In this document: one piece after another, positions 36,593 to 45,622 of the stretch
Layout: each line of letters starts with the position of its first letter
How positions within the stretch are numbered: the stretch's first letter is position 1
NCBI RefSeq assembly: GCF_009176725.1
Contig: NZ_AP020337.1
Location: 186,001 to 250,000, forward strand
Length of the DNA stretch: 64,000 nucleotides
Direction of reading: 5' to 3'
Source of the DNA: Pseudomonas sp. KUIN-1
Lineage (GTDB): Bacteria > Pseudomonadota > Gammaproteobacteria > Pseudomonadales > Pseudomonadaceae
Notes under the pieces: generated by a model
Told to the model about the DNA's origin: nothing
The model's database searches: none
The model's input: the letters and a program-made list of their open reading frames with translations, nothing else
Made by a program: the position numbers and the translations under genes

Positions 36593-37990
36593 TTACTTGC
36601 TGAACTGCGACGCCAGTTCGCGCAGCAGCACTTCGGCCTCGAGCACTTTTTTCACCGATTCGTTGGCTTTTTCGCGCGTCAGGCCCAGGCGTTCGAACAA
36701 TTCGTCCGGGATATCCTGTTCGGGACCGGAGCCGATACCGTTGGCACGCAGCAGGCGCACCGCCAGATAGACCAGGTTGGCATAGACGTGATGCTCACCC
36801 TTGTAGTGCGGGTCGTGCTGGAAACGCAATGCGATGGCGAGCTCATCCGGCATGTCCCAATAGCGCATCAGCCAGGCCCCGATCTGCTCGCGGCTGATAC
36901 CCAGAAGATGCTGCTCGATAAAGCTGTGGTGCAAATGCGGGTTCACTTCCAGCTGGCGGCAAATCAGGGTGAAGTGCGGTGGAAACACGTGCGCCAGCAG
37001 CAGGTAGCCGAAGTTGTGCAGCAAGCCGGCGAGGTAGCTCAGGCCACCCTCCGGCCGGCTGGCGCGCGGAATGGCACGGGTCAGGCCTTCGATGACAGCA
37101 GCGGTGTAGATCGATTGTTGCCAGTACGGCGTGGTCTGTTGTGGCTGATCCTTGGGCAGGCTCAGGGTTTTGCCCAGTGCGAGCCCCAGTGCCAGATTGA
37201 TCACCAGATCGAAGCCCAGTACACGGACGATTGCGTCTTCGACCGAACGAATCTTGCCGGTCGACGCGTAATACGGCGAAGCGGCCCAGCTGACGACTTG
37301 AGCAGCCAGTGCGGGATCGGTTTCGACGACGCCGGTGATGTCATCGATGGTTGCATCGGGGTCGACACGCAGTTTGATGATTTTCTGCGCAGTGCCAGCC
37401 AGCGGCGGAATCTCCAGAGTCGCTTCCAGACGCTGCTGGATGCGGCGCGCCGTGAAGGCATGCATGGCCTGAGTGATTTCTGCAGGATCGTCGTCAGGAC
37501 GATCGAGGTTCGGCCGGATCGCCGCCACAGACTGACCAAAGTGCGCGGCGCTGGCCTTGCTCAGCATGCCCTTGAAGTCCTCGCTGCTGATTTCCAGCAG
37601 AACACCAGGCTCGCCCGAACCCACCAGCAGTGTTGGCTCCTGAAGCAGGCGCTCGTCGTAAAGGCAGGGTGAGCTGGTCAGCGCCGGGAGACCTGGCAGT
37701 ACGCGCAGGTTGTGCTTGGTCAGCATGCGCGCCAGCCGCTCGTGTGGCACGGCGGTCAGTTGGCGACCGGTCAGCTCGGTAATGCGGGAGAGGTCGAGCA
37801 ACTGGCTTTGCGGAAACAGGATAAGCAACGCACCGACAGCATCCTCGACCAGCACGGCCTGCACCTTGCGCGCTGGAGGGAGGTTCTTTTCGTCCACGAC
37901 TTCGTTGTAGCTGATAGCCAACTTTTCAAGCAACTGCCGGATTACCACCGGCGCATGGTGCGGATCATTGACGTGGGCGACTTCTGTCAT
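36593..37990 (-). CDS. HDOD domain protein with N-terminal YbaK-like domain
   Basis: 465 residues. Residues 1-150 resemble the aminoacyl-tRNA deacylase/YbaK fold (VVIRQLLEKLAISYNEV, LTELTGRQL-like), and 190-400 form an HDOD domain (IPPLAGTAQKIIKLRVDPDATIDDITGVVETDPALAAQVV, then YLAGLLHNFGYLLLAHVFP), a catalytically inactive HD relative. HDOD proteins in pseudomonads are linked to signalling; the output here is unknown. It lies alone between the CitMHS gene and recG. Confidence 0.85.
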   Translation of the reverse strand: MTEVAHVNDPHHAPVVIRQLLEKLAISYNEVVDEKNLPPARKVQAVLVEDAVGALLILFPQSQLLDLSRITELTGRQLTAVPHERLARMLTKHNLRVLPGLPALTSSPCLYDERLLQEPTLLVGSGEPGVLLEISSEDFKGMLSKASAAHFGQSVAAIRPNLDRPDDDPAEITQAMHAFTARRIQQRLEATLEIPPLAGTAQKIIKLRVDPDATIDDITGVVETDPALAAQVVSWAASPYYASTGKIRSVEDAIVRVLGFDLVINLALGLALGKTLSLPKDQPQQTTPYWQQSIYTAAVIEGLTRAIPRASRPEGGLSYLAGLLHNFGYLLLAHVFPPHFTLICRQLEVNPHLHHSFIEQHLLGISREQIGAWLMRYWDMPDELAIALRFQHDPHYKGEHHVYANLVYLAVRLLRANGIGSGPEQDIPDELFERLGLTREKANESVKKVLEAEVLLRELASQFSK

Positions 37991-38076
37991 GAGCTATGTC
38001 CAAATTCCTACATTTTCTGAAGTATAACCACGTTATTCGATTTGGGTCGCACGCGGTTTGCAAAGCATAGTCTGCA

Positions 38077-40152
38077 TCACACCTGGCCATACTGCTGGCC
38101 ATGACGCAGCCACCTGTCGAGCAGTGGGCTGACGTGTTGCGGCCAGCGCTCCAACAAGGCCTGAGCCGCGTCGCGTACGGCCGGTAGCAGGTCTGCGTCG
38201 CGCATCAGGTCGGCGACCTTGAATTGCAGAAGGCCCGTTTGTCGGGTGCCGAGCATTTCGCCGGGGCCACGCAGTTCAAGGTCTTTTTCGGCGATGACGA
38301 AACCATCGTTGGTTTCGCGCATGATGCCCAGGCGCTGCCGTCCGATCTGTGAAAGCGGCGGATGGTAGAGCAGCACACAATGACTCACCGCGCTGCCGCG
38401 CCCGACGCGGCCGCGCAACTGGTGCAATTGCGCCAGGCCGAGGCGCTCGGGGTTCTCGATGATCATCAGACTGGAGTTCGGCACGTCGACACCGACTTCG
38501 ATGACCGTCGTTGCCACCAGCAATTGCAGCGCACCTTGCTTGAACTCGGCCATGATCGCGGCCTTTTCTGCAGGCTTCATGCGCCCGTGAATCAGCCCGA
38601 CGCGCACGTCACCCAACGCGCTGCTCAACTCTTCGTAGGTGGTTTCAGCGGCCTTGCAGGTCAGCTCTTCGGATTCTTCGATCAGCGTGCACACCCAGTA
38701 GGCCTGGCGCCCTTCTGCGCAGGCGGCGCGCACCCGCTCCACGACTTCCAGGCGGCGACTGTCGGCAACCAGCACGGTATTGACTGGCGTCCGCCCCGGC
38801 GGCAGTTCGTCGAGGATCGAAGTGTCCAGATCGGCGTAGGCGCTCATGGCCAGAGTGCGCGGGATCGGTGTGGCGGTCATGATCAATTGATGCGGGCACA
38901 TCAGGCCACCAACGCCCTTTTTGCGCAGCGCCAGGCGTTGCTGCACGCCGAACCGGTGCTGTTCGTCGATGATCACCAGCGCCAGGTTCTTGAACTGCAC
39001 TTCGTCCTGAAACAGCGCATGGGTGCCGACCACCATGGGTGTGCCGCCGGCGATCTGCTCCAGGGACGCGACGCGCGCCTTGCCTTTGAGCTTGCCTGCC
39101 AGCCAGGCCACGCCCACGCCCAGGGGCTCGAGCCAGCGCTGGAAGTTGATGTAGTGCTGCTCGGCGAGAATCTCGGTGGGCGCCATCAGCGCCACTTGAT
39201 AACCCGCTTCCAGCGCTTGCAAGGCGGCCAGCGCAGCGACCACGGTCTTGCCCGAGCCCACATCACCCTGGATCAGCCGCAGCATCGGCTCAGGCTGACT
39301 GAGGTCATAGGCGACTTCCTTGCCGACACGCTGCTGCGCACCGGTGGGGGCAAAGCCGAGGTTGGCGAGAAACTGTTTCGGCAGTTTTTTCGCAACGGGC
39401 AATGCCGGTGCGCGCTGTGACCGCAGGCTTTCACGCAGGCGTTGCTGGGAAAGCTGGTGAGTCAGCAGTTCTTCGAAAGCCAGTCGGTGCTGCGCCCAAT
39501 GATGCCCGAGGGCCAGCTCCTCCACGTCGGCATCGGCCGGCGGGTGATGCAGGTAACGGATCGCATCATCCAGCGGGGCCAGCTGATAATCGCGGGCCAG
39601 CTCTTCAGGCAGCCAGTCCGGCAGACTTTTGGGGCCGAGCATCGCTAGGCTTTGCTGGCACAACTGGCGCAGACGCTGTTGGGTCAGGCCTTCGGTCGTC
39701 GGGTAGATCGGCGTGAGGGTCTGTTCGACGGGCGCGGGCTCATCACCGGTAATCGCCCGATATTCCGGGTGATAGATTTCCAGTCCGGAAGCACCCGGGC
39801 GCGCTTCGCCGAAGCAACGCAGGTGCGTGCCACGCTTCATGCTTTCTTTCTGGGCGTTGCTGAAATGGTAGAAGCGCAGACTGACGACGCCGGTGCCATC
39901 GCCCAGCCGGACCAGCAGGCTGCGGCGCTTGCCCATCACCACATCGGCACCGCTGACCACGCCTTCGATGACGGCATCCTGACCAGGACGCAGCGCACCG
40001 ATCGGCACGATGCGCGTGCGGTCCTGATAACGCAGCGGCAGATGGAACAGCACGTCCTGCAGGGTTTCCAGGCCGACCTTGGCCAGCTTTTCTGCCATCG
40101 CTTCGCCGACACCCTTGAGCGCCGTGACCGAGACCCTGGAAAGCTCGCTCAT
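38077..40152 (-). CDS. recG: ATP-dependent DNA helicase RecG
   Basis: 691 residues, the usual length. An N-terminal wedge/OB domain (VIEGVVSGADVVMGKRRSLLVRLGDG), Walker A GDVGSGKTVVA, Walker B IIDEQHRFG, motif III TATPIPRTLAM, and the C-terminal helicase half with QLRGRVGRG are present. It reverses stalled replication forks and branch-migrates Holliday junctions. The neighbour is oxyR, with recG 11 bases downstream, as in P. aeruginosa. Confidence 0.96.
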   Translation of the reverse strand: MSELSRVSVTALKGVGEAMAEKLAKVGLETLQDVLFHLPLRYQDRTRIVPIGALRPGQDAVIEGVVSGADVVMGKRRSLLVRLGDGTGVVSLRFYHFSNAQKESMKRGTHLRCFGEARPGASGLEIYHPEYRAITGDEPAPVEQTLTPIYPTTEGLTQQRLRQLCQQSLAMLGPKSLPDWLPEELARDYQLAPLDDAIRYLHHPPADADVEELALGHHWAQHRLAFEELLTHQLSQQRLRESLRSQRAPALPVAKKLPKQFLANLGFAPTGAQQRVGKEVAYDLSQPEPMLRLIQGDVGSGKTVVAALAALQALEAGYQVALMAPTEILAEQHYINFQRWLEPLGVGVAWLAGKLKGKARVASLEQIAGGTPMVVGTHALFQDEVQFKNLALVIIDEQHRFGVQQRLALRKKGVGGLMCPHQLIMTATPIPRTLAMSAYADLDTSILDELPPGRTPVNTVLVADSRRLEVVERVRAACAEGRQAYWVCTLIEESEELTCKAAETTYEELSSALGDVRVGLIHGRMKPAEKAAIMAEFKQGALQLLVATTVIEVGVDVPNSSLMIIENPERLGLAQLHQLRGRVGRGSAVSHCVLLYHPPLSQIGRQRLGIMRETNDGFVIAEKDLELRGPGEMLGTRQTGLLQFKVADLMRDADLLPAVRDAAQALLERWPQHVSPLLDRWLRHGQQYGQV

Positions 40153-40163
40153 TTCTGTTCTGC

Positions 40164-41088
40164 CTAGCTAGCGACTGTTTTCGGACGTGCCACCGAGCAC
40201 AGACGTGCAGAGTCAGCGAGGATTTCGATGGCTTTGGGTCTCGGGAAGCTTGCACGCCAGGCGATGGCGACCGTGCGGAAAGGCACGGGCGGCGTCAGCG
40301 GGCGGACTTCGATCACGCCGGGTGCGTAATGGTGGCTGTCGACTGCCGACAGCGGCAGGATCGAAATGCCCAGCCCGGAGGCGACCATGTGCCGAATGGT
40401 TTCCAGCGAGCTGGATTCTACTGTCGTGTGCTTGGCACCTTCGTTGCCTTTGCCCAGCGTCGGGCAGGCTTCCAGGACCTGATCACGGAAGCAGTGACCT
40501 TCGCCCAGCAATAGCAGGCTCTTGTCGTTGAGCGCCGAGGCATCGATGGTCTCTTTCTGAGTCCAGGGATGGTCGGCCGGCATCAGCACAGAGAACGGTT
40601 CGTCGTAAAGCGGCAGGGTCAGCACGTCGGCTTCGTTGAACGGCAAGGCAATGATGACGGCATCCAGCTCACCGTTACGCAGCTTGTCGCGCAGCACATG
40701 CGTGAAGTTTTCTTCGATGTACAACGGCATCTGCGGGGCGACCCGGTGCAGTTGTGGGATCAGGTGAGGAAACAGGTAAGGACCGACGGTGTAGATCGCG
40801 CCGACTTTCAGCGGGGCGGTCAGCTGGTTCTTGCCGGCCTGGGCCAACTCGCGGATACCCTGGGCCTGCTCCAGCACTTTCTGCGCCTGCGCAACAATGC
40901 CTTCACCGACCGGTGTCAGGCGCACAGCACTTTTGCTGCGCTCGAAAATGAGCACACCGAGTTCGTCTTCGAGTTTTTTTGACACCCACCGACAGCGTTG
41001 GCTGGCTGACATGGCAGCGTTCCGCTGCATGGCCAAAGTGCTGCTCCTGGGCGAGCGTAACGATGTAGCGCAATTCTGTAAGAGTCAT
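40164..41088 (-). pseudogene. oxyR: oxyR, LysR-type peroxide sensor, with a single-base frameshift
   Basis: The first 37 codons from ATG 41088 give the OxyR N-terminus (MTLTELRYIVTLAQEQHFGH). After SVGVKK the frame is lost because a run of seven A (minus strand of 40974-40980) replaces the expected six; LEDELGVLIFERSK and everything to the stop at 40164 continues in the next frame. The gene span, 925 bases, is one base more than a 307-residue protein needs. The redox cysteines (GEGHCFRDQVLEAC) and the C-terminus are intact. Either a true mutation, a homopolymer sequencing error, or a slippery site that still gives some full-length OxyR. Confidence 0.85.
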
Positions 41089-41180
41089 AACGTGCGTCCA
41101 TGAAGTTGCGACCCCAGCATAGCGGGTGCGATCGATAGACGCACGTTATCAGAAGTACTTATGGGTAACAAAAGTACAAT

Positions 41181-41923
41181 TCAGCGTTTATCCAGCGAAT
41201 AAACGAACGGTGCGAGGATTTCGATAGTGCCGTTGTTGAGGATTTCCTTCGGCGGCTTGGGCAACGGTTGAGCGCGACGGATCATTTCCATGGTCGCTCG
41301 ATCCAGCGCCGGGCTGCCTGAACTGTTGGCAATCGAGTAGGAAAGCACGTTGCCGTCAGCGTCCACCACGAAGCGCAAGCGAGCAACACCCTGCATGCCA
41401 CGACGGCGTGCATCCTCAGGGTACTTCTTGTACTTGCTCAGATGACCGAGCAAATCGCCCTGCCAGTTCGGCAATGCGTTGCTGGGTGGCGAAGGTGCAG
41501 GTGCAGGCTTGGGAGCCACCGGCTTTGCCGGTTGCGCCGTGGTCGGCGGTGTATCGACCGGCTTTTCGTCGGCAGGCTTTTCCTTGGGCGGCTCAGGCTT
41601 CTTCTGCGGCTTTGGCGGCTGCGGTTTGGGCTTGGGCTTCTCGACCTTCTTGGGCACGACAATTTCCGGCTTCGGCGCCTGCACGACTTCCGGCACCGGT
41701 GTCGGCTCCTCCGGGGCTGGCGGCGGGGGCGGCTGAACGACCTTGGGCGGTGGCGGCGGAGCGGGTTCGGGCACTGGCGCAAGTTCGACCATCATGGCGG
41801 CCGGTGGCAATTCGACAGGCTGCGGGGCAGGCCAGCGAACGGCAACAATGATTGCGATGGCGTGCACGGCCAGCACCAACAACAGACTACCGCTATAGCG
41901 CGTCAGTTTTTGGCGCGTACTGA

Positions 41924-41927
<4 letters not shown>
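41181..41927 (-). CDS. tonB: TonB energy transducer
   Basis: 248 residues: N-terminal membrane anchor (SLLLVLAVHAIAIIVAV), a long proline-rich, Lys/Glu periplasmic linker (about residues 45-155) and a C-terminal TonB domain (ARRRGMQGVARLRFVVDADGNVLS). It passes proton-motive energy from ExbBD to outer-membrane receptors for siderophores and other ligands. It overlaps exbD by 4 bases and is last in exbB-exbD-tonB. Confidence 0.94.
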
Positions 41928-42349
<422 letters not shown>

Positions 42350-42352
42350 GTG

Positions 42353-43315
42353 TTAGCCCACCTTGACCATGTGCGGTTGTTGTTGATTGCGCTCGGACGG
42401 CTCTGGCAGATGATCCAGATCGCGGCTGACCAGCAGCAGGACGTGTGCCGAGGCATCGGAGACCTGAGCCTTGTAACCGGCGATGGAGCGGGCGAAGACG
42501 TTGTAGATCACTACCGCAGGGATCGCCGCGACCAGGCCCAGCGCGGTGGCCAAAAGGGCTTCGGCGATGCCGGGTGCGACTACGGCGAGGTTGGTGGTCT
42601 GGGTCTTGGCGATGCCGATGAAGCTGTTCATGATGCCCCAGACCGTACCGAACAGACCCACGAACGGCGCAGTCGAACCGATGGTCGCCAGCACGCCGGT
42701 GCCCATGCTCATGTTGCGGCCACAGGCGGCGACCAGACGCTCGAGACGGAAGCTGACACGCTCCTTGATCCCTTCGCGCTCGCGGCTGTTGGCGGACAGG
42801 CGCATCTCTTCGAGGGCGTCATGCACCAGCAGGTGGGCGAGGGTGCCTTCCGTGCTGGCCGTGGCGCTCGCTTCAGTCAGGGAGCGGGCTTTTTTCAGAT
42901 TGACGATCTCGCCGCGCAACCGGCGCTTGGCACCCAGCAGCTCGAAACCCTTGGAGATCCAGATGGTCCACGTCATGATCGAGGCGATGGCCAGACCGAT
43001 CATCACCGCTTTGACCACGACGTCGGCATTCTGATACATGCCCCACGGCGACAGGTCATGCGCCATGCCCAGGCTGTTGTCTTCGGTGGCGGGCTCCATG
43101 GCCTGCACCGGGGCTGCTGCGTCAGGTGCGGCAGGTGCCGTTGCCGCAGGTGATGCAGGTGCTGTGGAAGTCGCAGGGGCAGCGGTCGGAGCCGATTGGT
43201 CCGCGAGCGCTATGGGGACGAATATCAGGCTCAAGACAAGGGCTGCGATACTGCGCCATGCACGAGGCAGGCGAGGCATCTGGGTAGGCGAAGCGATTGA
43301 TTGAATGCGTTTCAT
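42353..43315 (-). CDS. exbB: ExbB biopolymer transport protein (long form)
   Basis: 320 residues. A signal-like N-terminus and an alanine-proline-rich periplasmic extension (about 45-80) precede the MotA/TolQ/ExbB domain with three spans (DVVVKAVMIGLAIASIMTW, LATIGSTAPFVGLFGTVWGIM, ATALGLVAAIPAVVIYNVF). The extension is usual in Pseudomonas ExbB. The upstream region 43316-43524 is AT-rich, but I cannot identify a clean Fur box. Confidence 0.95.
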   Translation of the reverse strand: MKRIQSIASPTQMPRLPRAWRSIAALVLSLIFVPIALADQSAPTAAPATSTAPASPAATAPAAPDAAAPVQAMEPATEDNSLGMAHDLSPWGMYQNADVVVKAVMIGLAIASIMTWTIWISKGFELLGAKRRLRGEIVNLKKARSLTEASATASTEGTLAHLLVHDALEEMRLSANSREREGIKERVSFRLERLVAACGRNMSMGTGVLATIGSTAPFVGLFGTVWGIMNSFIGIAKTQTTNLAVVAPGIAEALLATALGLVAAIPAVVIYNVFARSIAGYKAQVSDASAHVLLLVSRDLDHLPEPSERNQQQPHMVKVG

Positions 43316-43524
43316 GCTGGCCGGACCTGAGAGGAAAAAAGGGGATGGTTCCAGTGCGTCGCTCGGTGCTGTCGACGCTTACGCGGAACGAATGGGCCGC
43401 CATTATTGCAAATCGTTCTTGTTAACAAAAGTAATACAGTATCTTTTTTACATATTCGCCCGAACGCTTGCCTGTCGATGAGCGTTTTTAACGATACTGA
43501 CACCGCCTTTTCTGGAGATACCGA

Positions 43525-44373
43525 ATGACTGCTCCTTCGCTTCTGATCGCCGGCTGTGGCGACATTGGTTCGCGACTCGCTAACCGCCTGCTGCCTCACG
43601 GCTGGACCGTGCATGGGCTGCGGCGCACTGTTTCCGAGCTTCCTGCCGGTGTTCACGGTGTGGCGGGCGATCTGTTCGAGACGCAAAAACCTGCCCAATG
43701 GCCTGCTGCAGCATTGGATTACGTGGTGTATTGCGCGACCCCCTCACAACGTGACGAAGCGGGTTACCGGATGGCTTACGTCGAGGGCCTGCGTAATGTG
43801 TTGAGCTGGCTCGAGCAGACCGGGCAGCGGCCAAAGCGCTTGATCTTCGTTTCAAGCAGCGGTGTTTACGGTCAGCAGAATGGGGAATGGGTGGATGAAA
43901 CCTCCGCCACCGAGCCTGGCAACTACACCGGCACGGTGATGCTGGAGGCCGAGCAGGTCGCGCTGAACAGCGGGCTGCCGGCCACGGCGGTGAGACTGAC
44001 CGGTATTTACGGCCCGGGCCGCAGTGACCTGTCGAACCGCGTCCGTCAGGGGCACAGTGTGAGGATCGATCCGCCGGTTTACGCCAATCGTATTCATGCC
44101 GACGATGCGGCCGGTCTGCTGGAGCACCTGCTGCTGGCGGATCAACGCGGCGTTGCGTTGGAGAGTTGCTACCTGGGCGTCGATGACGATCCGGCCGCGC
44201 TGGCCGATGTGGTGGCGTGGATCCGTGAGTATCTGGGGGTGACCGAATGGTCAGAGGAGGTCAGCGTGCAGCGCGTGGGCAGCAAGCGTTGCAGTAATGC
44301 CAGGGCGCGAGCATTGGGATGGGCGCCGATGTACCCGGACTTTAGGGCAGGTTATGCGGCTTTACTGGGCTAG
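43525..44373 (+). CDS. NAD(P)-dependent epimerase/reductase-like protein (YeeZ-type SDR)
   Basis: 282 residues, extended or atypical SDR. The N-terminus LLIAGCGDIGSRLANRLL is the nucleotide-binding loop; VSSSGVYGQQNGEWVDE holds the S/Y active-site region and RIHADDAAGLLEHLL the family C-terminal motif. YeeZ-like proteins are predicted sugar-nucleotide or related epimerases; the substrate is not known. The gene is monocistronic, divergent from exbB, and followed by a perfect terminator. Confidence 0.82.
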   Translation: MTAPSLLIAGCGDIGSRLANRLLPHGWTVHGLRRTVSELPAGVHGVAGDLFETQKPAQWPAAALDYVVYCATPSQRDEAGYRMAYVEGLRNVLSWLEQTGQRPKRLIFVSSSGVYGQQNGEWVDETSATEPGNYTGTVMLEAEQVALNSGLPATAVRLTGIYGPGRSDLSNRVRQGHSVRIDPPVYANRIHADDAAGLLEHLLLADQRGVALESCYLGVDDDPAALADVVAWIREYLGVTEWSEEVSVQRVGSKRCSNARARALGWAPMYPDFRAGYAALLG

Positions 44374-44385
44374 AGCAGTGATCGA

Positions 44386-44413
44386 TCAGGAGCGCCGTAA
44401 AGGGCGCTCCTGA
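44386..44413. terminator. Terminator between the epimerase-like gene and the lipoprotein gene
   Basis: TCAGGAGCGCC (44386-44396), a 6-base loop, and GGCGCTCCTGA (44403-44413): 11-bp perfect stem between convergent genes. No strong T-tract. Confidence 0.65.
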
Positions 44414-44425
44414 TGCCTTAATCGC

Positions 44426-45163
44426 TTACTGCTGTTCGAGCAACCAGCGACGTGGGCCGGGACGCAGCTCGGGCATCTGGTCCGCACCAGCGTTGTTCAC
44501 CGCCTGGAATATTTCCAGCTGCTTGCCTTTGCGGGCAAAAATCCACGGGTTGCCTTTCTCGGCTTTCTCCAGCCACATGCTGTCGTATTCGCCGCTCATG
44601 GCTGCACAATCGCCAGCCAGACACAGCGCGTAACGATCGTTTTCCGGAAGACCCTGCACACTGCCGTCAGGCATGAATTGCACGGTGCTGCCCTGACCAT
44701 CACCCTCTACGACTGTCCACTTACCGCCCATGTAGGCGCCATACAGAGCTTTCTCGAAGCTGCTGCCTGGCTGAGCGCCGTCCGGGGCCGGATCTTCGGG
44801 TTTCTGGAAGTGCTGTTCAGGGCCTGACTCGCTGGCCGCCTGGACCAGTTCGTCACCCTTGACGCTCAGGTCTTCGAAGAAGTTGCCATAGAAATCGACA
44901 TGCAGCTTGCCTTCTGCAGCGCTGACGATCTTGCCTTCGCCGAGCTCGAAGCCATTGGAGTAAATGGCCTGATTGGCCTTGGAGTTGATTTTCCACTCCA
45001 GATTGGGGCCATTGGCGAGCAGCGCCTGACGCAAGTTGCCTTGCTTGACGGCGGCGTCGATGGCGGTCTGGTTGATCCAGGTGCCGTCCGGATTGCGGTC
45101 GGCGTGGCTGGCGCAGCCGCCCATAATGACGGCGAGCAGCGAGATGGCGAGCGCGGAGCGCAT
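44426..45163 (-). CDS. Hypothetical lipoprotein
   Basis: 245 residues. The lipoprotein signal is MRSALAISLLAVIMGGC, with lipobox IMGGC and D absent at +2 (A), so outer-membrane sorting is likely. The mature protein is acidic and contains two repeats of about 90 residues by eye (NGPNLEWKINSKANQAIYSNGF and YGAYMGGKWTVVEGDG), perhaps lipocalin-like. I recognise no named family. It precedes ridA's terminator region on the same strand, 54 bases away. Confidence 0.7.
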   Translation of the reverse strand: MRSALAISLLAVIMGGCASHADRNPDGTWINQTAIDAAVKQGNLRQALLANGPNLEWKINSKANQAIYSNGFELGEGKIVSAAEGKLHVDFYGNFFEDLSVKGDELVQAASESGPEQHFQKPEDPAPDGAQPGSSFEKALYGAYMGGKWTVVEGDGQGSTVQFMPDGSVQGLPENDRYALCLAGDCAAMSGEYDSMWLEKAEKGNPWIFARKGKQLEIFQAVNNAGADQMPELRPGPRRWLLEQQ

Positions 45164-45217
45164 AACGGATTCCTTCCTTCAGGGAGAACGGAGCGCAAGG
45201 CACGCTCCGTCGGGGAT

Positions 45218-45598
45218 TTATTCGATGACGAGAATCGCGTCCATTTCAACCTGGGCGCCACGCGGCAAGGCCGCAACGCCGATGGCTGCACGAGCCGGAT
45301 AAGGCTGAGTGAAGTAGGTGCTCATCAGCTCGTTGACCTTGGCGAAGTGGCCCAGATCGGTCAGAAAGATGTTCAGTTTGACGATGTCCTTGAACGATCC
45401 GCCCGCTGCTTCGGCAACCGACTTGAGGTTTTCGAAGACCTGAGTGATCTGGGCTTCGATGCCCTCGACCAGTTCCATGGTGCTCGGGTCCAACGGGATC
45501 TGTCCGGACATGTAGACGGTATTGCCAGCTTTGATGGCCTGTGAGTAAGGGCCAATGGCCGCAGGGGCTTTATCGCTGGTGATGACAGTCTTGGTCAT
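45218..45598 (-). CDS. ridA: RidA-family enamine/imine deaminase
   Basis: 126 residues. The trimeric RidA family hydrolyses the reactive enamines and imines made by PLP enzymes such as threonine dehydratase. The signatures [22 protein letters not shown] and the C-terminal [19 protein letters not shown], with the substrate-binding arginine at PARAAIG, are present. It sits just downstream of spoT (24 bases), the conserved Pseudomonas order. Confidence 0.93.
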   Translation of the reverse strand: MTKTVITSDKAPAAIGPYSQAIKAGNTVYMSGQIPLDPSTMELVEGIEAQITQVFENLKSVAEAAGGSFKDIVKLNIFLTDLGHFAKVNELMSTYFTQPYPARAAIGVAALPRGAQVEMDAILVIE

Positions 45599-45622
45599 GA
45601 GAACTCCTGATAGTGGGATGGC

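Noticed and set aside
36262..36603. 113-codon plus-strand gene after the CitMHS region
   Set aside because: No ribosome site; its tail runs over the HDOD gene and hairpin.
40903..41088. Two separate genes instead of one frameshifted oxyR
   Set aside because: The two frames join exactly at the A7 run into continuous OxyR sequence; two independent genes do not explain that.
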